NCBI GenBank assembly: GCA_018335295.1 | Contig: JAGXKI010000003.1 | Span: 1-64,000 of the forward strand | Length of the DNA: 64,000 nucleotides | From: a bacterium | Lineage (GTDB): Bacteria > Acidobacteriota > Aminicenantia > Aminicenantales > Aminicenantaceae | Direction: 5' to 3' | Part shown: one piece after another, positions 19,739-29,098 of the stretch | Numbering within the stretch: position 1 is the first letter of the stretch | Layout: each line of letters starts with the position of its first letter | Notes under the pieces: generated by a model | What the model saw: the letters and a program-made list of their open reading frames with translations, nothing else | The model's database searches: none | What the model was told of the DNA's origin: nothing | Program-made: the position numbers and the translations under genes

Positions 19739-21694
19739 ATGAAGTGTACAAACGAGAGCATGTATCAAATCAAGAACATATCCTATTCAATCGGTGATCA
19801 TCCGTTGTTATCTGAAATCACCTGGTCTATCCCTCAAGGAAGGCGAGTGGCTCTCATCGGTCCTAACGGAGCCGGAAAAACCACCCTCTTTCGGATTCTA
19901 TGCGGAGAAATCACAGATTACAGAGGATCCATCATCCAGCCCAAAAATTACCGTATAGGGTATTTGCCTCAAGAAGAAAGAAATATTCAAGGAGATACCA
20001 TTCTCCGCAGTACCTTGGAGGGACGAAAGGAAGTTCTGGATTTGGAAAAGAAATTAACTGAGTTAAACCATTCTCTGAATAACTCTAGGAAAGATCAAAG
20101 TCCTCTATTAGATAAACTCGGTGACCTGGAACGAAAATACGAAGCTTTAGGGGGATACCGATTGGAAGCCCAGGCCAAGGCTATCCTTTCAGGGTTGGGT
20201 TTTTCAGAAAAAGACTTTTCCCGTCCTCTCTCTGAGACCAGCGGAGGATGGAGAATGAGGGTTTATCTGGCTCGACTTCTCCTCAAAGATCCTGATCTCC
20301 TGTTGTTGGATGAGCCCACAAATCACTTAGATCTTCCCGCATTAGAGTGGCTGGAACAGTATTTGTTCCACTACACAGGAAGTGTGGTCTTCATCACCCA
20401 TGACCGTTTCTTTATCGACCGGCTGGCTCATCACATCTATGAATTGAACCAAGGAAGACTCCAACACTACCCCGGAAACTACCACCAGTATGAAAAGAAG
20501 AAACGACAGGAACGGGAACTTCTGGAAAAAAGATGGAAAGAACAGCAGGAAGAGCGGAGAAGACAGGAAAGGTTTATTCAGAAAAACAGAGTGAGATCGG
20601 ACCGGGCCGCTCAAGTACAGAGCCGCATCAAACAGCTGGAAAAAATGAAAGAAGTGATCCTTCCCCCTCCTCCAACCCGTCTTCGTTTTCATATTTCTGT
20701 AGACAGGCCTAGTTATAAGGACGTTTTGAAAATTGAAAACATGTGGTTCCGCTATCAAAAGGATTGGATCTTCCAGGATATCCATTTCCATCTGACCCGA
20801 GGAGAGAAGGTGGCCCTGGTAGGTGTCAACGGAGCTGGAAAAACCACTCTAACTAGACTTATTATGAAGGAACTTCACCCCCAGAGAGGTTCCATTCAGT
20901 TGGGGAACAGGACCGCTATTGGCTCCTACGCTCAGCACCAGACAGCTTCCCTGAATATGGAAAAAACTATTTTTGAAGAAGTGGCCTCCACAACCCCCAC
21001 AAATCACATCCCTAAGATCAGAGAAGTGCTGGGGATTTTCCGATTTCAGGATGAGGAGGTTGATAAAAAAATAAAAGTTCTTTCAGGAGGAGAAAAAGCT
21101 CGGGTGGCTTTAGCCAAGAGGCTCCTTTCACCGGTTAATTTCTTGATCATGGATGAACCCACCAACCACCTCGATATGAATTCAAGGGAAGCTTTGGAAC
21201 ATGCCCTGGCTCAATATGAAGGGACCGCCCTTCTTATTTCCCATGACCGTTATTTTTTGGACAAACTGGTCAATCGGGTGGTGGAAATTAAGAATGGAGC
21301 GCTCAAGGAATACCCGGGGAACTATTCCTATTATCTGGAAAAAAGAAACCAAGAATCCAAAGAATCTCTAGATTCTCCAAAAAAATCACCTCAAGAGAAA
21401 GAAACCCGAAAACAACAAAGACGCCGTGAAGCCGAGGCCAGACAGGCTGTAAGCAAAAGGCGAAACCAACTCAACCAAGAAATCGAAAATATCGAAGCAA
21501 AAATCCACGATTTAGAAAAAGAAAAATCAGAAATCGAAGAAAAAATGTCCCAACCCAAAACCTATAAAGAAGGAGATCTCATCGTCTCCCTCCAGAAAAA
21601 CCATGCCCGGATCCAAACTGAACTGGAAGACCTGTACAAAAAATGGGAAGATGCCAAGTTGGAACTTGAGGAGATATTGAGCCAGCTTCCTTAA
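19739..21694 (+). CDS. ABC-F family ATP-binding protein
   Basis: Two ABC domains, GPNGAGKTTL / GVNGAGKTTL, charged linker, C-terminal coiled coil; start may be the internal Met at 19760. Confidence 0.92.
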   Translation: MKCTNESMYQIKNISYSIGDHPLLSEITWSIPQGRRVALIGPNGAGKTTLFRILCGEITDYRGSIIQPKNYRIGYLPQEERNIQGDTILRSTLEGRKEVLDLEKKLTELNHSLNNSRKDQSPLLDKLGDLERKYEALGGYRLEAQAKAILSGLGFSEKDFSRPLSETSGGWRMRVYLARLLLKDPDLLLLDEPTNHLDLPALEWLEQYLFHYTGSVVFITHDRFFIDRLAHHIYELNQGRLQHYPGNYHQYEKKKRQERELLEKRWKEQQEERRRQERFIQKNRVRSDRAAQVQSRIKQLEKMKEVILPPPPTRLRFHISVDRPSYKDVLKIENMWFRYQKDWIFQDIHFHLTRGEKVALVGVNGAGKTTLTRLIMKELHPQRGSIQLGNRTAIGSYAQHQTASLNMEKTIFEEVASTTPTNHIPKIREVLGIFRFQDEEVDKKIKVLSGGEKARVALAKRLLSPVNFLIMDEPTNHLDMNSREALEHALAQYEGTALLISHDRYFLDKLVNRVVEIKNGALKEYPGNYSYYLEKRNQESKESLDSPKKSPQEKETRKQQRRREAEARQAVSKRRNQLNQEIENIEAKIHDLEKEKSEIEEKMSQPKTYKEGDLIVSLQKNHARIQTELEDLYKKWEDAKLELEEILSQLP

Positions 21695-21701
21695 TTCCTT
21701 C

Positions 21702-21890
21702 TTATGGTCTATCCCTTTGAAAAATAGCCCCGATCACAAACCCGAGAAAAAACATAGCTAACAGAGGAAGAATCCGGGGGACTCTCACTTCCCAGAAAAA
21801 CAACCTCCAACTTCCAATCTCAATGTTCTGGAAGAGGATGATTAAAAACAAAACCATAATAATCAGGATCCCGATAGCTTTAGGCTTCAT
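21702..21890 (-). CDS. LapA (DUF1049) domain membrane protein
   Basis: 62 aa, two TMs: MVLFLIILFQNIEIGSWRLFFWEVRVPRILPLLAMFFLGFVIGAIF. Confidence 0.65.
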   Translation of the reverse strand: MKPKAIGILIIMVLFLIILFQNIEIGSWRLFFWEVRVPRILPLLAMFFLGFVIGAIFQRDRP

Positions 21891-22107
21891 GGAAAATCTC
21901 CATTAGTTTTTTAAATACCCTATTCCCAAAGTCAAAATTTTAAGATTCCAAGAGACTTCAAGAAATCCGGATCAATGTCAACGCTCCAAATGGAAATCAT
22001 CCGGGCCCCTTATCTAGATATGGCTTGGGTGAGTTTTCGAATAACCGCAGACACATGGGGCCTGGCTGTCCTGAGGAGGTTCCTTTTTTCCATCTCTGGA
22101 GAAACAT

Positions 22108-22629
22108 TTAACTTTTGATTAAATATTTATCCGGTTTTTCATCCATATCAATAAAATTATCAGATTCCTCTATCAATTTCTGAGAACAGGATTTTCCAAA
22201 GGCCATGATTTCAACAAAACATCCCAATGCACTTTTTACATGCTTGATCAAAGGCACGAAATCCCCGTCTCCGCTCACCAGCACTACCACATCCAGTTTA
22301 GAGGCCAACTCAATCATATCCATGGATATTCCGATATCCCAGTCTCCCTTTTTGGCTCCTCCATAGAAGATTTGAAGGTCCTTGGCTTTCACCTCAAATC
22401 CAATACTCCGGAGGGCATCAAAAAAATTAGCCTCCTCTTTCACATCCGCCTTTATCACATAAGCAATCGCTCGGATCAAAGATCTTCCTTTGGCGGCTTG
22501 GTTGAGGATACTTCTGAAATTGACCTTTTTTTTGTAAATATTTCGGGCCGAATAATAAAGATTCTGAACATCCACAAATAATCCTATCCTTTGGCCTTGG
22601 TAAAGATTGACTTTCTTTTTGTTGCTCAT
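22108..22629 (-). CDS. NYN domain protein (LabA-like)
   Basis: IGLFVDVQNLYYSARN...DWDIGISMDMIELASKLDVVVLVSGDGDFVPLI. Confidence 0.88.
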   Translation of the reverse strand: MSNKKKVNLYQGQRIGLFVDVQNLYYSARNIYKKKVNFRSILNQAAKGRSLIRAIAYVIKADVKEEANFFDALRSIGFEVKAKDLQIFYGGAKKGDWDIGISMDMIELASKLDVVVLVSGDGDFVPLIKHVKSALGCFVEIMAFGKSCSQKLIEESDNFIDMDEKPDKYLIKS

Positions 22630-22731
22630 AAGATAACCTTAATTTTGTATCTAAACAATTTTTCTTCAGAATAGTAGCAAAGGGGGTTAAGCAAGTCAAC
22701 TGGAGAAAGAAAAGTGTAAGCATCTCTTATT

Positions 22732-23059
22732 CCGTGATAGGGGGTGAGGGATGGGGGTCGTCAGCACGCTAATTTCACCCATCGAGAACTCTGGGGAAAA
22801 GCTCCGCTTTCCCCCTTCCGACGGTCGCTCAAGCTCCCTGCCTCCCTTCTCGGGCTTACACCCTGCGACCAAGGGGCCATACCCCCTTGGATCCCCCACT
22901 GATTTGTGAAGATTCCCAAATCAGTCAAATTAGCTCCCATTCGGACTTCGCTCTCCTCTCCTATGGAGAGGAACCGTGCCCGCTCAGTCCTCATAGGGGC
23001 TTCCTCACCCCCATCCCTCACCCCTTTCAATAAGTAGAGATATTTATACTTATCACGGT
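22732..23059 (+). repeat. MITE-like structured repeat, copy A
   Basis: Near-identical to copies B and C; 17-bp perfect core TIR (ggggtgagggatggggg ... cccccatccctcacccc) and outer ccgtgata/tatcacgg. Confidence 0.88.
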
Positions 23060-23229
23060 TTTGGAGATGCTTCCAAGAAAAGTCCCGGCAAGGCTTCTTC
23101 AAAAGAAAATCTGCCTCTATTTATGTGCCTGGTTACACTTTTTTATTCCTGCAGGGAAACTTTTCACATCTTTGTTCCATCGAATTTATGTTGGGATCAT
23201 TCCAAAACCCTTTCTGTGGTTTCTCTGGT

Positions 23230-24306
23230 CTAATCTTTAATCTCCACCCTGGTCTTTCCTCTAACCAGCTCGCCGATAATCCAGGCCTTCTCTCCTGATT
23301 TTTCCAACAAGGACAGCACCGGCTCCGCATCCCCCGAAGAGAGGACCAAAATCATACCAATTCCCATGTTAAAGGTACTGAACATTTCTTTTTCATTCGT
23401 GCGCCCCCTCTTTTTTATGGCAGGGAAAACCGAAGGAACAGGCCACGATTTCTTCTTTATCCTAGCAGTCAATCCTTCTGGAATAACTCGGGGGATATTG
23501 CCGTAGAAGCCGCCTCCAGTGATATGGGCAATCGCTTTTAATTGAAATTTTTTTATTATTTGGAGAATAGTCTGAGAATAAATTCGGGTGGGTTTAAGGA
23601 ATTCTTTTCCCCATTCCTTTCGGATCTCTTCCTCAGAGAATAATTTCCGGACTAGAGAAAATCCGTTACTGTGAAGTCCGGATGAGGCTAACCCCACCAC
23701 TAAGTCTCCTTTCTCACACAACTTTCCGTCAATCATATTATCCTGACCGACCATTCCCACACAAAACCCAGCCAGGTCGAATTTCTCTGGGGCATACATC
23801 CCAGGGAGTTCTGCTGTTTCCCCTCCAACCAGAGCACATCCGGCCTGCCGGCATCCCTCAGCCATTCCCTTCATCAAGTCTTGGAGTTTACGTGGATTCA
23901 ACTTCCCGCAAGCAATGTAATCCAGAAAAAAAAGAGGCTCCGCTCCCGCCACCACCACATCATCGGCACACATAGCCACCAGGTCAATCCCAAGCGTATC
24001 ATACTGATTCATCAAATCAGCTAAAAGAAGCTTGGTTCCCACTCCATCAGTGGAAGAAACCAGAACCGGATGGGAAATATCCTGGATTTGGGGTTTAAAA
24101 AAACTGCTGAATCCTCCCAATTCCCCCAGAACTTCAGGACGACTGGTTTTTTCTAAGAGAGGTTTGATCTTTTTTATAAACGAATCCGCCCTTTCAATGT
24201 CCACTCCGGCGTTTTTATAAGAATTACCTGACATTCGATAAATCTGTTTATAACACTGCCTTTTTCCCAAGTCAACCTTGGAGGGATCAAACCCGGGCTG
24301 GTCCAA
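23230..24306 (-). CDS. purM: Phosphoribosylformylglycinamidine cyclo-ligase
   Basis: SYKNAGVDIERADSF; DGVGTKLLLA; DDVVVAGAEPLFFLDYIACGKL; GGETAELPGMY; ITGGGFYGNIPR; start may be internal (MSGNSYKNAG). Confidence 0.95.
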   Translation of the reverse strand: MDQPGFDPSKVDLGKRQCYKQIYRMSGNSYKNAGVDIERADSFIKKIKPLLEKTSRPEVLGELGGFSSFFKPQIQDISHPVLVSSTDGVGTKLLLADLMNQYDTLGIDLVAMCADDVVVAGAEPLFFLDYIACGKLNPRKLQDLMKGMAEGCRQAGCALVGGETAELPGMYAPEKFDLAGFCVGMVGQDNMIDGKLCEKGDLVVGLASSGLHSNGFSLVRKLFSEEEIRKEWGKEFLKPTRIYSQTILQIIKKFQLKAIAHITGGGFYGNIPRVIPEGLTARIKKKSWPVPSVFPAIKKRGRTNEKEMFSTFNMGIGMILVLSSGDAEPVLSLLEKSGEKAWIIGELVRGKTRVEIKD

Positions 24307-24324
24307 CCCAGTTTTTTTACGCTT

Positions 24325-27300
24325 CTAACTTCTCCCTCGCAGATAAGCGATCATTTTGGGCACCACCAATGGAATCACCCGGGGAAGCATCTTGGGCATG
24401 AGGTTATCCATCACTTTGGGCATCAACTCCGGCATCTGTTCTTCCATATAATCGGGCATGGAGATTTTCTGGGAGATCCGTTCCAGCATGGCGGGCATCA
24501 CTTTGGGCATCATCTTGGGGAAAAGTTTGGGAAAAAGCACAGGAAATAGGGGCTTCATCAGATAAAAAAGAGCATCACCGGCCCAACCCAATTTCCCTGT
24601 AAACCTCATCATCTTTCCCATCCCCATAGGCATGGCATCTAACAGTTCAGGCCATAGGGTATCCATCAGTTGGGCAAACCCTTCAGGGGTCATCAACTGG
24701 ATCATGGCTTCAAAAGTGGTCCATTGCCTGGAGACTTCGGGGCTGGGGTCTTTGAACTCCTTCCCCAAAGCTTTACAAGCAAAAGTCGCTAAGTCATGGA
24801 TTTCCATGGAAAGTTTTTTCTTATCCCGAGTCACCCGGAATTGAAACTCACAACAGGGACAAAGACCCAAAACTGCATCCGCTTGAATATCCTGCGCTTC
24901 CTTCAGCCGAGAGGCCCCTATCTCTGCGGCCACAGAAGGCTCTTTGAGTAAAGTCAACACACTCCCACAACAGTGTCCTTCTTCTCGGTTGTGAAACATT
25001 TCTTCGTATCTGACTCCAGGAATGGCCTTTATGATCTCCCTGGGCTGTTCATAAACTTTGGAAACCCGCCCGATATGGCAAGCATCATGCCAGGTGACTT
25101 TTTTGGAGATTGGATGGGTGAACTGGAATTCTCCGGACCGGATTTTCTCGGCCACAACTTCGCTGTAATGCTTGGCTTTTATAGGATAAGGAATGCCCAA
25201 CTTTTCGGCCCATTGAGGGTAATAAAGACGCCACATCATATCACAAGCCGGGCAGGAAGTGATAACGGTATCGGCTCCCGTTTCCTTGACCGCCTGGATG
25301 TTTTTTCTCATGATTTCTTCAAAAACATCCCACTTCCCGGCGACCAGCATAGGAGTCCCACAGCAGTTTTCGATATTTCCCAGGTATGTGAAATCCACTC
25401 CAGCCTTATCCAGAAGGGTGACTGAAGCCGCTCCGATATCATTTTCCACATAGGAAGCGGTGCAACCAGCAAAATAGACGTTTTTGCTTTTCACCTGAGG
25501 TCCATGTTTCTCCCAGAGTTCTTGAGGAAACCAACGGGTCCGGTCTTTTCGGTATCCGGCCCAGATATTCCCTTCTGACCGCAGAGCGGCCCCCATCATT
25601 TCAAAGGGAGGAAAAGTCATCTGTTTATCCTCATGCACCAGTTTGCCTCGAAGTTTCATCCAGGAGGGTTCAATGGGCAAAGAAGACGAACAACGCAGGT
25701 TGCAGAATTCACACGTGGTGCATACCAGCATGGTATCCACCATGAATTGATTCCATTCAGTCCTGCCTTCCATGTATTCCCGAAGCCAGTACCATTTTCC
25801 ACGGGGCGATTGACTCTCCCATCCCCTTCCGAAGAACTGGTCGCACTCATCCAAACAGTATCCGCATTGAGAACACGCATAGGCATACCAAGCCACATCC
25901 GGAGGAATTCCCCGGACTGACTTCTTCAACCTTTCTCCCACCTGAGTCACCACATTGTTTCCAAAAGGCCTGACCAAAGGCTCAAACACATTCCCTACTC
26001 CTAAAATATGGCTGATGAGCTTGCCTCCGAAAACTTTATCCGGATTCAAGACTCCCCTGGAGTCCACTTTCTTTTTAAAAAGTTTGAGTTTCTGAGTCCG
26101 GTTTTTTCCTAAAATCTTTTCGATCTTGCTGGAAAAATAAAGTCCCGTGGAATAAGGACGTCCTCCGTATTTCTCAGCAATTTTCATGATGGTCAGGACC
26201 AGTCCGAAAACAAAATTATAGGAAAACTTTCTCTGATCACTGGGAATAAATCCTAGAATCACAGCCTCAGGCTTTCCGTCTCTCCCTTTTTTGATGATCA
26301 CTCCTTCTTTCACCACCGGTTGATTTACCTTATCCTCGATTTCTTCCATGACATCTCCCAATTTAGGGAGAGGGACCACGATCTCTGCCGGAACCAAGGA
26401 AGGACCCAACCGCTTCACCACCATGAATTTAAACCGGTTTTTCCATTCGTGCTCCGCGATTTTTTGGCTGAGAACTTCCCCCTCACACTTCTTTAAAATC
26501 CGGGGAAGCTGGGGCACAATTTTCTGCCGGTCTTTTTTTCTGAAGGCCAGCACCGCCACATAGGCGGCGGGAAGGATCACTTTCTCCTCGGAAGGATGAC
26601 CGTGATGGGTTTGGACAGGAGCTCGATTCTTCATTTCGGCCATCCGAGGATTGATAAACAGCACAGACCAGATAGGAAGCCCCTGATCGATAAAATCCTG
26701 GAAGACCTGACTGAGCTTGTGGGCATCCGGACAGGCCACAGCGGCCACTCCCGTCTCAGAGAGCTTTTGTACCCGGATGGTCAGCTGAGTGATGAATCCG
26801 GTGGTCCCTTCTGCATCGGAGATGAAATCCAGCTCTTCTCCGGAAAAGTCCTTCACTCTTCCATCAGGGAAAACCACCCGAGCGCTTTTGACATTTTCTG
26901 AAAACCATCCGTATTCAAAAGAGCCAATCCCAGCTCCTCCCTGAGCCAGCCACCCTCCAGCCGAAGAAGAGGGGTAGCTAGTGGGATAGAGAGCCACGCT
27001 TAACCCCTGAGGGTTCAGCTTTCGATCCAACTGCTCCCAGGTAATACCCGGTTCCACAGTCACAGTTTCTTTTTCCTTATCTATAGAGATCACATCCTTC
27101 ATTCTGTAGAAATCCACCACAATGCCTTTCCGGGTGGGAATGATTCCTCCGTAACCTGAAGAGCCTTTACCCCGGGGAACCAAAGGAATTCTTCTCTGGG
27201 AAGCCCAGCGACCCAGTTCCTTTAACTCTGTCTCATTCTGAGGCTGGACCACCGCATCGGGAACAGTTTTTCCCACCAAAGGCTTGAAAATCCCCGGGAT

Positions 27301-27444
27301 AGCGGCGATATCATGACTGTAAAGCAGCCGTTCAGTGGGATTAAAATTGACTCGTTCCCCAAAATTTTGCCCCAGCCATTCCTGGTCTTTTTTGTTCAGT
27401 GAAGACATTTCATTCTCCTCCCTTTCATTTATCTCATTAACCAC
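24325..27444 (-). CDS. Fused FAD-linked oxidase / 4Fe-4S / double CCG-domain oxidoreductase (D-lactate/glycolate dehydrogenase-like)
   Basis: PRGKGSSGYGG FAD motif; CSQCGYCLDEC and CTTCEFCNLRC; NCCGTP and GHCCGS cysteine-rich motifs; unusual M/P-rich C-terminal tail. Confidence 0.85.
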   Translation of the reverse strand: MVNEINEREENEMSSLNKKDQEWLGQNFGERVNFNPTERLLYSHDIAAIPGIFKPLVGKTVPDAVVQPQNETELKELGRWASQRRIPLVPRGKGSSGYGGIIPTRKGIVVDFYRMKDVISIDKEKETVTVEPGITWEQLDRKLNPQGLSVALYPTSYPSSSAGGWLAQGGAGIGSFEYGWFSENVKSARVVFPDGRVKDFSGEELDFISDAEGTTGFITQLTIRVQKLSETGVAAVACPDAHKLSQVFQDFIDQGLPIWSVLFINPRMAEMKNRAPVQTHHGHPSEEKVILPAAYVAVLAFRKKDRQKIVPQLPRILKKCEGEVLSQKIAEHEWKNRFKFMVVKRLGPSLVPAEIVVPLPKLGDVMEEIEDKVNQPVVKEGVIIKKGRDGKPEAVILGFIPSDQRKFSYNFVFGLVLTIMKIAEKYGGRPYSTGLYFSSKIEKILGKNRTQKLKLFKKKVDSRGVLNPDKVFGGKLISHILGVGNVFEPLVRPFGNNVVTQVGERLKKSVRGIPPDVAWYAYACSQCGYCLDECDQFFGRGWESQSPRGKWYWLREYMEGRTEWNQFMVDTMLVCTTCEFCNLRCSSSLPIEPSWMKLRGKLVHEDKQMTFPPFEMMGAALRSEGNIWAGYRKDRTRWFPQELWEKHGPQVKSKNVYFAGCTASYVENDIGAASVTLLDKAGVDFTYLGNIENCCGTPMLVAGKWDVFEEIMRKNIQAVKETGADTVITSCPACDMMWRLYYPQWAEKLGIPYPIKAKHYSEVVAEKIRSGEFQFTHPISKKVTWHDACHIGRVSKVYEQPREIIKAIPGVRYEEMFHNREEGHCCGSVLTLLKEPSVAAEIGASRLKEAQDIQADAVLGLCPCCEFQFRVTRDKKKLSMEIHDLATFACKALGKEFKDPSPEVSRQWTTFEAMIQLMTPEGFAQLMDTLWPELLDAMPMGMGKMMRFTGKLGWAGDALFYLMKPLFPVLFPKLFPKMMPKVMPAMLERISQKISMPDYMEEQMPELMPKVMDNLMPKMLPRVIPLVVPKMIAYLRGRS

Positions 27445-27638
27445 TATATAATATAAATTTTATAGATTCAATAGAGATATTATTTTGCATATACATTTCT
27501 CTCCAGAATGAGACATTTCCCTAATCATGAAAATAACTGATTTGTTGCCAATGTTAAACTTCAAAAGCTCTTTTCTAGGCAGTTCCTCGGGGGGACTGAG
27601 GTTCAGGAAAATTAAAGGTTAAGGTTAAGAGAAGATAG

Positions 27639-27680
27639 ATTGAGGTTCAGATTAAGTTTGAGATTTAGGTCGAGTTAATT
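27639..27680. repeat. Degenerate 6-nt periodic tract (NTTNAG-like)
   Basis: attgag gttcag attaag tttgag atttag gtcgag ttaatt. Confidence 0.5.
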
Positions 27681-27690
27681 CTACTGAATC

Positions 27691-27879
27691 AACCAAAAAG
27701 ACTAGATAGACAAAATCGACCAAACAGACTAAATAGACTAGAATGACGCAAGTAACACTTATAACGCAATAAACGCAAACAACGCAACAAACGAAAGTGA
27801 TATTTCTCGCATTTCTCGCCTATCCAACCAAACAAACCAAACAAACTAACCGAACCAAATAGACTATATGAACTAAACA
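27691..27879. repeat. Degenerate 9-nt periodic array, 21 units
   Basis: aaccaaaaa/gactagata/gacaaaatc/gaccaaaca/gactaaata/gactagaat/gacgcaagt/.../aaccaaaca/aaccaaaca/aactaaccg/aaccaaata/gactatatg/aactaaaca, with no break in register. Confidence 0.85.
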
Positions 27880-27976
27880 GTGTAAATCACCGTATTATGA
27901 GCTCTATTGCTTTATTATCAGCATTTTATGCTCGGTCCGACCCCACAATAATTAGGAATCAATGTCTATTTTCGAA

Positions 27977-29098
27977 CTAACTATAATCTCCGGGTCTCAA
28001 TGTTTCTTTCTGGAGAGTGGCTTTCCTGATCCGATCCTCCTGAGGGACCACTCCTATCCCAGGCAAACCAGGCACTTTAATTGTCCCCTTAGAGGTAATC
28101 TTTATCGGGGGTTCGATTAAATCCTCTGCGTAATACCTTCGGCTCGCCGAAAGGTCATGAGGATACTTGAAGTTGGAGAGAGTAGCCAGATGAATGTTGT
28201 GGGCTCGGCCGATCCCGCTCTCCAGCATTCCTCCACACCAGACAGGAATTGACTTTTGTTCACTGAAATCGTGAATTTTCCGAGCTTCTTCAATTCCCCC
28301 TACTCGTCCCACTTTTATGTTGATAATGCGACCGCTTCCCATTTCATAGGCTTTTCTCACAGCTTCCGCCGAAGTGGCACTCTCATCCAGACACAAAGAG
28401 GTCTGCATTTCCTTCTGTAGCTGACTGTGATCCCAAAGATCATAGGGAGGAAAGGGTTGTTCCAGCATCAACAGGTCGAATCCATCCAGCCGTTTGAGTT
28501 GTTCCTTTTCTTTTATGGAATAGGCTCCGTTAGCATCCACCTGGAGGAGGATTTCCGGAAATTCTTTTCGGACTTCCCGGCAGGGAAAAACATCCCATTT
28601 TTGTTTAATCTTGATTTTTATCCGCTGATATCCTTCATCCAAGAACGAACGAATCCTCTCCTTGAGTTGAGAGACTGAATCTTGAATCCCGATACTCACT
28701 CCTGATGGAATTTCCCTTCTCACCCCTCCATACATTTTCCACAGAGGCAATTCTTTTTCCTTGGCCCGTAGATCCCACAGAGCTAATTCCAGTCCCGCTT
28801 TAGCCATAGGATGACCTTTGAAAATTTTTATTTTCTTGCTGAATTCCTGAGGATGAAAAAGGGAGTATTTAAACAGAAAAGGAATGAAATAATCCTTCAA
28901 CATTAGCCAGGCGGTGGAAGTGGTCTCATAACTGTATAAGGGATCCTTATCTGCCACCACCTCTCCATACCCACACAGGCCTTGGGCGTAAAGCTTGACC
29001 AGAATAAAGGTTCGCTCTTCTTCCCTCCCGAAGCTGGTTTCAAAAAAATGCACCAAGGGCAGTTGAAGGCGCAAGAGCTCGATTCTCTCAATCCTCAT
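27977..29098 (-). CDS. Enolase-superfamily enzyme, o-succinylbenzoate synthase / N-acylamino-acid racemase-like
   Basis: KIKIKQKWD (KxK), DANGAY, EQPF, DES, NIKVGRVGG catalytic pattern; GGMLESGIGRAHN. Confidence 0.82.
   Translation of the reverse strand: MRIERIELLRLQLPLVHFFETSFGREEERTFILVKLYAQGLCGYGEVVADKDPLYSYETTSTAWLMLKDYFIPFLFKYSLFHPQEFSKKIKIFKGHPMAKAGLELALWDLRAKEKELPLWKMYGGVRREIPSGVSIGIQDSVSQLKERIRSFLDEGYQRIKIKIKQKWDVFPCREVRKEFPEILLQVDANGAYSIKEKEQLKRLDGFDLLMLEQPFPPYDLWDHSQLQKEMQTSLCLDESATSAEAVRKAYEMGSGRIINIKVGRVGGIEEARKIHDFSEQKSIPVWCGGMLESGIGRAHNIHLATLSNFKYPHDLSASRRYYAEDLIEPPIKITSKGTIKVPGLPGIGVVPQEDRIRKATLQKETLRPGDYS

Noticed and set aside
22021-22107. Possible 24-27 aa ORF (MEKRNLLRTARPHVSAVIRKLTQAISR) downstream of the NYN gene
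   Set aside because: Too short, no clear RBS or homology; cannot be supported.
27691-27879. CRISPR array interpretation of the nonamer repeat
   Set aside because: No conserved ~25-37 bp repeat or unique spacers; no cas genes in the window.
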